8,968 nucleotides of DNA from Opitutia bacterium UBA7441 (GTDB lineage Bacteria > Verrucomicrobiota > Verrucomicrobiia > Opitutales > Coraliomargaritaceae). The DNA is taken from NCBI GenBank assembly GCA_002480015.1, contig DLQD01000046.1:1-8968 (forward strand), written 5' to 3'. The stretch's first letter is position 1. Each line of letters begins with the position of its first letter. The position numbers were made by a program, and so were the translations under genes. Positions 1-6,130 of the stretch are shown here, in pieces. The notes under the pieces are model-generated. The model made no database searches. It was not told the DNA's origin and was given only the letters and a program-made list of their open reading frames with translations.

Positions 1-624
1 CTTAAAGCGCGGTAGATAGTCGATCACACTGCCGTCATCTTGTTTTTGCTTAAAATTACGCGCACCACCACCGAGGAGGACATCGACCTCACGCTCCAGA
101 TATTGTAGGGCGATTTGGTCTTCCATTTCACGGTCGGTGACATTGGCCGCAAAGCCAGCCGGTGTCGCATGCGTGATGCGGCAAGTCGTGACCAGCCCCG
201 TTGCTTTGCCAGCCTCTTTGGCATAGCTGAGAATCGGCTTGAGCGATTGACCGGAGGCATTCACGTTAATCGAACCATTATTGACGCGTTGTCCACTCCC
301 CCAAGAGCTGGCGGCTGCGGCGGAATCTGTGACGGGTGAGCTCGCCGAAGCGGTCTCCTGATACGCACGCTTGAAGTCAACTCGCTCGAAGAGCTGGATC
401 CAATTGAGCGGCGTCTGCTCGTGACGAAGTTTCCAGTGGTGCGCCAGACCAACGGTTCCATTACACAGCCCGTCGACCATTAGGAAAATTAGGTTTTTTG
501 CAGGACCCGCAGCCTGAGCCGAAGAAGCGGCCACGGACTTAGAGGCGGGTAGAAGTGAAGCCGCACCTGCGAGGCCGGAAAGTTTAAGAAATTGGCGGCG
601 TGAGGGAGGCTTCGTATTTTCCAT
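1..624 (-). CDS. Tat-exported alkaline phosphatase (PhoA family), partial at window edge
   Basis: The reading frame is open from the ATG at 624 down to position 1, giving the first 208 residues; the C-terminal half lies outside the window. Residues 8-14 read SRRQFLK, an exact twin-arginine motif, followed by an Ala-rich hydrophobic stretch to about residue 38, so the protein is exported folded by the Tat pathway. VTDSAAAASSWGSG at 98-111 is the alkaline phosphatase nucleophile motif with Ser101. LMVDG places a metal-binding Asp at residue 51. RITHATPAG at 149-157 supplies His152 and Thr154, matching the Mg-site positions Asp153 and Thr155 of E. coli PhoA. The enzyme should release phosphate from phosphomonoesters in the periplasm. 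The usual GDGMG metal loop is VDGLC here, a departure that may mark a subfamily. Metal ligands expected near residues 320-410 cannot be checked. No clear ribosome binding site precedes the ATG. It is divergent from ppk. Confidence 0.9.
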   Translation of the reverse strand, partial: MENTKPPSRRQFLKLSGLAGAASLLPASKSVAASSAQAAGPAKNLIFLMVDGLCNGTVGLAHHWKLRHEQTPLNWIQLFERVDFKRAYQETASASSPVTDSAAAASSWGSGQRVNNGSINVNASGQSLKPILSYAKEAGKATGLVTTCRITHATPAGFAANVTDREMEDQIALQYLEREVDVLLGGGARNFKQKQDDGSVIDYLPRFK

Positions 625-783
625 AATTTTTGTGATTCGGCAGTATTTATAATGAAATGCTGTAAATTTAAATTCTGCAAGATTTCCTAAAAACGCCTTC
701 TCGAGTAGAAATGTGGACAGTGACGCGGGCTCTGGCTTGCTTAACGGACTGAATCGACACAATTTACAAAAAACACTCCGATC
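625..783. promoter_or_regulatory. Divergent promoter region between alkaline phosphatase and ppk
   Basis: These 159 bp must hold the promoters of both flanking genes. TATAAT on the plus strand at 648-653 is a perfect -10 hexamer but has no good -35 at normal distance, and would leave a leader of about 125 nt before ppk. CTGTAA/CTGCAA repeats start at 660 and 675, each followed within a few bases by ATTT. Their 15-bp spacing is not the 11-bp period of a classical Pho box, so I do not call a PhoB site. Neither start codon has a convincing Shine-Dalgarno sequence. Confidence 0.35.
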
Positions 784-2937
784 ATGAGCCAAAGCACCTT
801 AAACAACACTCCCCGATTCCCATATTTCAACCGCGAGTTGAGCTGGCTGGCCTTTAATCGCCGCGTGCTGGAACAAGCCGAGTCGCCGGATTATCCGCTC
901 TTGGAGCGTATGAAGTTTCTCGCCTTCGTTAGCTCCAACTTGGATGAATTCTTTGAAATACGTGTGGCTGGCCTCCTTCAACAGGTGAAGTCCGGCGTGA
1001 TCGAACGCGGCCCTGATGGTCTCGGCCCGAAGGAACAGTTGCGACGTATCCAGAGTATCTGTAAGCGTCTGATCGCCGACCAATACGATTGCTGGGATGA
1101 GCAAATCGTGCCGGAGCTGAAAAAGTCGGACGTTTTCTTCTGCGGGTATGACGAACTCACCCGTAACGAGAAAAAGTGGGTGGAGACTTATTTTGAAGAG
1201 CAGATCTTCCCTGTCTTAACCCCGCTCGCCATCGACCCGGCGCACCCCTTCCCGCAGCTAACGAACAAAGCGCTCTACATACTGGCGTCGATCGACGACC
1301 CGGAGACCCGAATCATCGAGCGCCTCATGGCAATTATTCCCATCCCGCGCGTACTCCCGCGCATCATCAAAGTAGGTGCGGCTCGCCGGGGTAAGCCCGA
1401 CGTCTACATCTTTCTGAGCGACATCGTCCAACGCTTTATCAAGCGCCTCTTCCCCGGCTACCATGTCACTTCGGCCGTCCCTTTCCGCATTACCCGAAAC
1501 AGCGATCTTTATTTTGACGAGGAAGAAGTCGAAAACCTCCTCCGTAAGATCGAGGAGGAGCTTATGAATATGCACAAAGGTGCCGCCGTCCGCCTGGAAA
1601 TCGCCAAGGGCGCGGATCCGGAGTTGATGCAGGAGTTCCTCGAAGCGATCAAGCTACAACCCGAGAACGTCTACACTATCGACGGCCCGCTCAACTTCTT
1701 TCGCTTGATGAGCGCCTACGAGCTGATCGAACGGCCGGATCTTAAGTTCTCCCACCACACACCGCTTACCCCGAAGGGCTTGGATGCGCCCGAGCGCATT
1801 TTTGACAACATTGCAGCGAAGGACATCTTACTCCACCACCCTTACGAAAGCTTTCAACCTTTCATCGACTTCCTTCAACAAGCTGCCCGCGATCCCCAGG
1901 TGTTTGCCATCAAACAAACGCTCTACCGGACTTCAGGTGACTCACCAATCATTAAGGCACTCATGGAGGCCTCACGTCAGGGGAAGCAAGTCACCGTTCT
2001 GGTCGAGATTAAAGCACGCTTCGACGAGGCGAACAACATCCAGTGGGCCCGACAACTCGAAGATGTTGGCGTGCACGTCGTCTACGGCCTCGTGGGACTC
2101 AAGACCCACTGCAAAACCTGCATGGTCGTGCGCCGCGAGGGTAACACCCTCCGTCGCTACGTCCACCTCGGCACTGGCAACTACAACCCGAAAACTGCCC
2201 GCCTCTACACGGACCTTAGCTTCTTTACCAGTCGCGAAGATGTCACGGGCGAAGTGGCCGGCCTCTTCAACACATTGACCGGGTTTTCACTCACCCCGAG
2301 TTTCAAAAAACTCCTCGTCGCGCCCTTTACTCTGCATAGTAACATGCAAAAGCATATCCGCACGGAAACTCGAAACGCCAAGGCCGGCAAGAGGGCCCGC
2401 ATCATCGTGCAAACGAACAGCCTCGTTGACCAGGAAACGATCGACAATCTCTACCAGGCCTCACAAGCCGGCGTTAAGATCGACCTCATCGTGCGCGGCA
2501 TCTGTAATTTAGTGCCAAACATCAAAGGCGTCAGCGAAAACATCCGAGTGCGCAGTATTCTTGGACGCTATTTGGAACACAGCCGTATCTTCTACTTCGA
2601 AAACAGCAGTGGTCACCAACCACACATCTTTGCCGGCAGCTCCGACTGGATGCCCCGCAACTTCTATCGGCGGATTGAAGCGGTCTTCCCGATCGAGGAC
2701 GCGGACCACCGCGCACGCGTCCTGAATCTCTTGGAGACCTACCTCAAAGACACGAAAAACGCCCGCATTCTCCGAGCCAACGGAGCCTACCAGAAACCTC
2801 CCTTGAAAAAGGGTTCGGCGCCCTTCAGCGCCCAGGAAGCCTTCTACCTCGACGCCGAAACAAAGCGCACCGCTCAAGCTAATGAGCTGGAAGAAGAGAG
2901 CCAGAGCCTACCGATTCAAGTTATCACACCGATCTGA
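784..2937 (+). CDS. ppk: Polyphosphate kinase 1
   Basis: This 717-residue protein has the normal length and full architecture of PPK1, which reversibly transfers the ATP gamma-phosphate onto inorganic polyphosphate. The N-terminal domain opens with NRELSWLAFNRRVLEQA (residues 16-32) and SSNLDEFFEIR (50-60), whose Asn52 corresponds to the conserved nucleotide-contacting Asn. The catalytic C1 domain carries Arg382 (TLYRTSG) and Arg412 (KARFDEANN), 30 residues apart like Arg375 and Arg405 of E. coli. KTHCK contains His442, the expected phosphorylated histidine, and HLGTGNYNPKTARLYTD starts at the second conserved His461. The C2 domain includes LVRGICNLVPN and YLEHSRIFYFEN. One small oddity is VQTNSLVD where many PPK1 proteins have a Lys two residues before the Asn. 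The tail beyond about residue 675 is variable. It is divergent from the alkaline phosphatase and convergent with dnaA. No ppx gene is adjacent. Confidence 0.97.
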   Translation: MSQSTLNNTPRFPYFNRELSWLAFNRRVLEQAESPDYPLLERMKFLAFVSSNLDEFFEIRVAGLLQQVKSGVIERGPDGLGPKEQLRRIQSICKRLIADQYDCWDEQIVPELKKSDVFFCGYDELTRNEKKWVETYFEEQIFPVLTPLAIDPAHPFPQLTNKALYILASIDDPETRIIERLMAIIPIPRVLPRIIKVGAARRGKPDVYIFLSDIVQRFIKRLFPGYHVTSAVPFRITRNSDLYFDEEEVENLLRKIEEELMNMHKGAAVRLEIAKGADPELMQEFLEAIKLQPENVYTIDGPLNFFRLMSAYELIERPDLKFSHHTPLTPKGLDAPERIFDNIAAKDILLHHPYESFQPFIDFLQQAARDPQVFAIKQTLYRTSGDSPIIKALMEASRQGKQVTVLVEIKARFDEANNIQWARQLEDVGVHVVYGLVGLKTHCKTCMVVRREGNTLRRYVHLGTGNYNPKTARLYTDLSFFTSREDVTGEVAGLFNTLTGFSLTPSFKKLLVAPFTLHSNMQKHIRTETRNAKAGKRARIIVQTNSLVDQETIDNLYQASQAGVKIDLIVRGICNLVPNIKGVSENIRVRSILGRYLEHSRIFYFENSSGHQPHIFAGSSDWMPRNFYRRIEAVFPIEDADHRARVLNLLETYLKDTKNARILRANGAYQKPPLKKGSAPFSAQEAFYLDAETKRTAQANELEEESQSLPIQVITPI

Positions 2938-3021
2938 GTGGGCACCTCGAGTGCACCTATCTACGCCAAGATAGCCAGACACCCATACACCGTGCGCTCG
3001 TGTTTGGACTCAAGGCAAACC
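2938..3021. other. Convergent gap between ppk and dnaA, no clear terminator
   Basis: These 84 bp separate the stop codons of ppk and dnaA. Two short stem-loops are possible: GCAC/GTGC at 2942-2954, and GTTTG/CAAAC at 3002-3006 and 3016-3020. Neither has a run of T on either strand, so a standard intrinsic terminator is not visible. Confidence 0.4.
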
Positions 3022-4425
3022 TCAAGCCCGCTCTTTGGAGAGCTGCTTGATCAGGTAATCGACACCGCGTTTGACGCTGCCATCTTGCTCCATCATATTC
3101 TCCACCTGCTTACAGGCGTGTATCACAGTGCCATGGTCACGACCGCCGAAGGCATCGCCGATCGATTTAAGCGGATCACTCGTCAAGGTGCGGGAGATAT
3201 ACATCGCCACCTGACGGGGGAAAACAATCGCACTGGTCCGACGGCGGCCGACCAGTTCGCTGAAGCGGATCTTGTAGTAGTCAGAGACCTTGCGCTGGAT
3301 CTGGTCGACAGTCACTTTACTGGCAGCCTCTTCGTGCAGCAAATCGCTCAGCAAACGCTCTACGGCACTCAGATCCAACTTGCGGTCGATCAAATTATTA
3401 TAGCCCGCAATACGGGTCAGCGCACCTTCCATCCGCCGCACGTTGCGGGAGACGCGCTCGGCCAGAAAGTCCATGATCTCATCGTCCAATTCGATCTTCA
3501 TGGCCGCGGCCTTGTTCCTGAGGATGGCTACCCGGGTCTCGAAATCGGGTGCCTGGATATCAGTCACTAAACCCCATTGAAAGCGAGAAACTAAGCGGTT
3601 TTCAAGACGCTCGATCTCGTTGGCCGGGCGATCGCTGGCGAGGAAAATTTGGCGACCGGACTCGAAAAGATCGTTGAACGTGTGGAAGAACTCTTCCTGA
3701 GTGCTCTCCTTCCCAGAGAGGAAATGGATGTCGTCGACCAACAGGGCGTCGACATTACGATAATACTGACGGAACTTGGTCAATTTGTTCTCACGGATCG
3801 CGTGGATAAATTCATTGGTGAATTTCTCGGTCGAGACATAAGCGATGCGCGCCTTGGGATTGTTCACCAGCATCTGGTGCGCCACCGCATGCATGAGGTG
3901 CGTTTTGCCAAGCCCTGTCTCTCCAAAAACAAATAGCGGATTGTAAGCACGGCCGGGGGCATTGGCCACCGCAATCGAAGCGGCGTGTGCGAGTTGGCAA
4001 CCCGAACCAACTACGAAATTTTCAAAGGTGTTGATGGGATTGATCAAGGTCCGGTGGGTCGGTGCCGACGGAGTCGCCGAACGGTCGTTCCGGAGATCGA
4101 GCGCGTGGCGCCCGTTCAGTCGGTCGCTGGAGGAGGACCCATCCGAGGAGGACCTTTCACTTTCCTCGGGCACAGCAACTTCAATCAAGACCTCGATCGC
4201 CGTACCAGCGAAGCTGCGCACCTGCTGAAGGATGATATCAAGGTAGTTGTTTTCGATCCAGATAGCGTTGAACTCACTCTTCGTTGTCAGCACAAGTTTC
4301 TTGTCCGTCTCTTCTGAACACACCAGCTCACTAAACCACATTTCATAAACGTCTACAGGGAAAAGGTTTTTGAGCTCGGCGTTGGTGCTTTGCCAGAGAG
4401 AGACTGTGGTCGACGTGGATGACAT
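3022..4425 (-). CDS. dnaA: Chromosomal replication initiator protein DnaA
   Basis: This 467-residue protein is a complete DnaA, the AAA+ ATPase that binds oriC boxes, melts the origin and loads the helicase. Domain I (about 1-85) resembles the usual helicase-contact region. A short Ser-rich linker, roughly 88-127, forms domain II. Domain III holds Walker A GETGLGKTH (168-176), Walker B LLVDD (228-232), sensor 1 FLASD (261-265), the arginine finger Arg281 in RLVSRF, and sensor 2 Arg330 in NVRRMEGAL. Domain IV carries the DnaA-box signature GGRDHGTVIHACKQ (427-440). Gly432 stands where E. coli has Thr435 and many others have Ser. The ATG at 4425 fits family length, although no Shine-Dalgarno sequence is evident just upstream. 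A DnaA box 31 bp upstream of the start suggests autoregulation. The gene faces away from a repeat-rich AT-rich region that is the likely origin. Confidence 0.98.
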   Translation of the reverse strand: MSSTSTTVSLWQSTNAELKNLFPVDVYEMWFSELVCSEETDKKLVLTTKSEFNAIWIENNYLDIILQQVRSFAGTAIEVLIEVAVPEESERSSSDGSSSSDRLNGRHALDLRNDRSATPSAPTHRTLINPINTFENFVVGSGCQLAHAASIAVANAPGRAYNPLFVFGETGLGKTHLMHAVAHQMLVNNPKARIAYVSTEKFTNEFIHAIRENKLTKFRQYYRNVDALLVDDIHFLSGKESTQEEFFHTFNDLFESGRQIFLASDRPANEIERLENRLVSRFQWGLVTDIQAPDFETRVAILRNKAAAMKIELDDEIMDFLAERVSRNVRRMEGALTRIAGYNNLIDRKLDLSAVERLLSDLLHEEAASKVTVDQIQRKVSDYYKIRFSELVGRRRTSAIVFPRQVAMYISRTLTSDPLKSIGDAFGGRDHGTVIHACKQVENMMEQDGSVKRGVDYLIKQLSKERA

Positions 4426-4452
4426 GTAGGGAGCAGAAAGTAGGTAGAAAGT

Positions 4453-4480
4453 TATTTATTCACAGTTGACGGCAATGCAA
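4453..4480 (-). promoter_or_regulatory. Possible dnaA promoter overlapping a DnaA box
   Basis: On the minus strand TTGCAT (4480-4475) and TAAATA (4458-4453) are separated by 16 bp. The -10 match is poor, three of six bases. If real, the DnaA box at 4456-4464 would overlap the -10 and the dyad at 4471-4485 would overlap the -35, giving direct autoregulation. This is an inference from spacing only. Confidence 0.2.
4456..4464 (+). promoter_or_regulatory. DnaA box TTATTCACA, dnaA-proximal
   Basis: The nonamer matches the TTATNCACA consensus exactly. It ends 31 bp from the dnaA start codon, inside its untranslated or promoter region, where DnaA binding commonly represses dnaA. Confidence 0.75.
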
Positions 4481-4485
4481 TTGCC
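4471..4485. repeat. Perfect inverted repeat GGCAAT-GCA-ATTGCC
   Basis: Two 6-bp arms flank a 3-nt centre, lying 6 bp beyond the dnaA-proximal DnaA box. The short centre suits either a protein-binding dyad or a small hairpin in the dnaA leader. Confidence 0.6.
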
Positions 4486-4523
4486 ACATCCTGCGGACGA
4501 CACTGTAAAACGGTAGAAAAGGG

Positions 4524-4610
4524 AGACAACTAATTTTGACGCATCCTAACAATGAAAATAAATTTTATATGCGAAAGATTCATTAGTCATTGAATATGAA
4601 TTAGTTGTCT
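4524..4610. repeat. 12-bp perfect inverted repeat bracketing the AT-rich core
   Basis: AGACAACTAATT at 4524-4535 and its exact complement AATTAGTTGTCT at 4599-4610 enclose 63 bp that contain the most AT-rich part of the region. The right arm overlaps a small hairpin, GTCTT-AAAA-AAGAC (4607-4620). Smaller dyads lie inside: AAAAT/ATTTT at 4555-4566 and ATTCAT/ATGAAT at 4578-4583 and 4596-4601. Confidence 0.75.
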
Positions 4611-4620
4611 TAAAAAAGAC
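4541..4620. other. AT-rich segment, candidate DNA unwinding element
   Basis: By direct count this 80-bp segment has 20 G or C bases (25%). It sits between the two DnaA boxes and inside or next to the 12-bp inverted repeat. Low duplex stability and position make it the most likely melting site if the region is oriC. Confidence 0.45.
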
Positions 4621-4669
4621 TAGGTGAGAAGTTCGTTAAAATAAGGTAAGTTGTTGGGGCTGAGGGCAA

Positions 4670-4743
4670 GTGCAGAATTCACATTGCCAAGGAATACAGG
4701 AGAATCGGCAGCAGTTATCCTTTGGCAAGGCCAAGTTCTGCAC
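4670..4743. repeat. Bipartite inverted repeat able to form a long hairpin
   Basis: GTGCAGAA (4670-4677) pairs with TTCTGCAC (4736-4743), and TTGCCAA (4684-4690) pairs with TTGGCAA (4722-4728). A nearly symmetric internal loop of 6 and 7 nt separates the two stems. GGA (4691-4693) can pair further with TCC (4718-4720) across a bulged T, leaving a 24-nt loop. The second perfect DnaA box begins only 4 nt after the right arm, and the left internal loop carries TTCACA, the end of a degenerate box. It could act as a DNA cruciform in the origin or be the stem of an untranslated RNA; no promoter is evident. Confidence 0.7.
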
Positions 4744-4746
4744 AAG

Positions 4747-4755
4747 TTATTCACA
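4747..4755 (+). promoter_or_regulatory. DnaA box TTATTCACA, dnaA-distal
   Basis: This is identical in sequence and orientation to the box at 4456, 291 bp away. It directly follows the bipartite inverted repeat. Confidence 0.75.
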
Positions 4756-4795
4756 CTCTGCGATAGAATAACTTTCTTAGTTTTTTTGGGATGAA

Positions 4796-4813
4796 TGTCA
4801 CACAGTTGTGACA
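4796..4813. repeat. 18-bp dyad TGTCACA-CAGT-TGTGACA
   Basis: Perfect 7-bp arms flank a 4-nt centre, the layout of an operator for a dimeric regulator. The half-site order (TCACA before TGTGA) is opposite to the CRP consensus, so it is not an ordinary CRP site. It lies in the distal half of the putative origin region. Confidence 0.6.
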
Positions 4814-4917
4814 GTTCCGTTAACCTCTGTAAAAGTGGTATTTGGGGAATCTGAAGGAAACGAATATGACTTATCTTTAATTCGATAACAGTTTACAGGG
4901 ATACAGTTGGCATGCCA

Positions 4918-4934
4918 TTTTTTTTCAAAAAAAA
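4918..4934. repeat. Homopolymer palindrome T8-C-A8
   Basis: Eight T, one C and eight A form a self-complementary tract. Such tracts are strongly bent or easily melted DNA. No GC-rich stem accompanies it, so it is not a standard terminator. Confidence 0.6.
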
Positions 4935-5085
4935 GTGCTTCGTCACCATTTAGGTGGATCGCAGCGGATCTCTCACTGAGTCCTATTCGACCCACCCCGA
5001 TGCTTTGATCAAGAACTGCTCCCGCCTTGCGATTAATTTTTACCAGCTCCGAATGGATGCACGGATGCTGTGAACGAAAGACCGG

Positions 5086-5091
5086 TATAAA
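5086..5091 (+). promoter_or_regulatory. Possible -10 element TATAAA for the 306-residue membrane protein
   Basis: TATAAA sits inside the small dyad GGTA-TAAAT-TACC (5084-5096). Transcription would begin near 5098, leaving about 78 nt of leader before the ATG at 5176 but almost none before the GTG at 5107. No good -35 is visible. Confidence 0.3.
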
Positions 5092-5175
5092 TTACCATCG
5101 CATAGAGTGAGAATGCATACTATCCCAAGAAGCCAGCCCCCTTCACATCCCCCAGCTCTGAGACTCTCAATTAAT

Positions 5176-6096
5176 ATGTTAGGAAAAGACGAAAACGGTC
5201 GCTTGAAGCGGATTGAATACCGCGGCAAATACCTGCGCGCCAGTCGCACGGGAGGCATCGCTCTGCGAGCACAGACGAAGCTCAGCGGCGTCCATCTCAC
5301 CGCCAACAGCAAGCACGGCCTGCGCGCCTCCACGCGAGTGGCCAAAGGCACCCAGGTGGCCTTTCAAAACGGCCGCTTCATCCTGCGCGGCCGCTACGGC
5401 GAGGGACCGACAAAACTGAACCTATCCAAGAGTGGCGTGTCCGTCTCATCCAAGACCGAAATCGGCACCATCAATTGGTTCAAACCCCGCTATTCGAGTG
5501 CCAAAATCGCCGGCATCCAGGTCCGCGGGAAAAATGCACTCTACCTCCACGCTCTGCTGGCGCTCATTCAACTGCTCGTCGCCCTCACGCTCGTCCTGGT
5601 CCAGGCACTCGTGCTCTCGGTTCAAGTCGTCTACTGGCTGACAGTCACCCTCACTAAGCAAGCCAAGCGCGTCTGGGCGGGACGTCATGCCAAGGCCATT
5701 CAGGCAGCGGAAGCACATTGGCTGGAGGCAGTCTCGACGAAGGAGGACACCTGGCTTCATCAAAGCTTAACATGGTGCTTCCTCCATCTGGGACAGGGAA
5801 GCGCCTGGGAACCCCAGCCAAACTCAAAAAATCAAGTAGCCGACGAACTGGCCACCTACCTCGCCGCCAGTCAATTACCCCAACCACTCAACTTGGAAAT
5901 CCTTTTTGGCTGCCTCGCCGAAACCTACGAGCAGACCGCCGGCGAAGAAGCCTGCCTCGAGCTTTTTTTTGACCTCGATAACGCTGCCGTCGCAACGGGT
6001 GGACGCAACCAATTACAAGAGCGCCTGCTCGCCGCCTACGCCGCCTGCTGCGGGATCGACCTCGCGGACGACAAACCTACTGGTTCAAGCGACTAA
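5176..6096 (+). CDS. Membrane-anchored protein with DUF4236-like 'LNLSKSG' motif, function unknown
   Basis: With the ATG at 5176 the protein has 306 residues; the frame also extends upstream to a GTG at 5107. I prefer 5176 because the extra 23 residues are Pro/Ser-rich and a possible -10 lies just before 5107. Residues 1-120 are basic and rich in short beta-like segments (GLRASTRVAKGTQVAF, ILRGRYG). They contain KLNLSKSGVSVSSK at about 80-93, which strongly resembles the hallmark of DUF4236 proteins. Residues 122-160 form one long hydrophobic segment, enough for one long or two closely spaced membrane helices. The remaining 145 residues are acidic, helical-looking and Trp/Leu-rich, probably cytoplasmic. 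No catalytic motif is visible. It is convergent with the nuclease gene, 34 bp away. The motif match is from memory, so the domain assignment is moderate and the function unknown. Confidence 0.8.
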   Translation: MLGKDENGRLKRIEYRGKYLRASRTGGIALRAQTKLSGVHLTANSKHGLRASTRVAKGTQVAFQNGRFILRGRYGEGPTKLNLSKSGVSVSSKTEIGTINWFKPRYSSAKIAGIQVRGKNALYLHALLALIQLLVALTLVLVQALVLSVQVVYWLTVTLTKQAKRVWAGRHAKAIQAAEAHWLEAVSTKEDTWLHQSLTWCFLHLGQGSAWEPQPNSKNQVADELATYLAASQLPQPLNLEILFGCLAETYEQTAGEEACLELFFDLDNAAVATGGRNQLQERLLAAYAACCGIDLADDKPTGSSD

Positions 6097-6130
6097 CCCA
6101 AACCACTTGCAAGGAGTCTATCCGAACTGA

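Larger units (their letters stand above)
4426..5085. other. Putative chromosomal replication origin (oriC)
   Basis: This non-coding stretch of about 660 bp lies immediately upstream of dnaA, the commonest bacterial oriC location. It has two identical perfect-consensus DnaA boxes (TTATTCACA at 4456 and 4747, same orientation) and a weaker GAATTCACA at 4675-4683 with two mismatches. Positions 4541-4620 contain 20 G/C in 80 bases, far below the flanking genes, and would suit a DNA unwinding element. Several inverted repeats are packed into the same interval (listed separately). The small open frames here show no protein-like features. Two strong boxes is a low number for an origin, so it could instead be an extended dnaA control region with the true origin elsewhere. 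Confidence 0.55.

Noticed and set aside
660..690. Pho box between alkaline phosphatase and ppk
   Set aside because: The repeats are 15 bp apart instead of 11, and the heptamers do not match the known consensus, so it is mentioned only as a repeat.
1784..2278. Open frame of 164 codons inside ppk
   Set aside because: It overlaps the catalytic core of polyphosphate kinase in another frame, with a Ser/Thr/Arg-rich composition typical of a shadow frame.
3002..3020. Intrinsic terminator for dnaA
   Set aside because: The stem has only 5 bp, a 9-nt loop and no T-run.
2938..3570. Open frame of 210 codons on the plus strand directly after ppk
   Set aside because: It runs antisense through the conserved DnaA C-terminal coding region, and its translation has no domain-like features; DnaA is unmistakable.
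4796..4813. CRP/FNR binding site
   Set aside because: The half-sites occur in the reverse order to TGTGA-N6-TCACA, with a 4-nt centre.
4798..4995. Open frame of 65 codons on the minus strand in the putative origin
   Set aside because: It overlaps the 18-bp dyad and the T8-C-A8 tract, lacks a ribosome binding site and shows no recognisable protein features.
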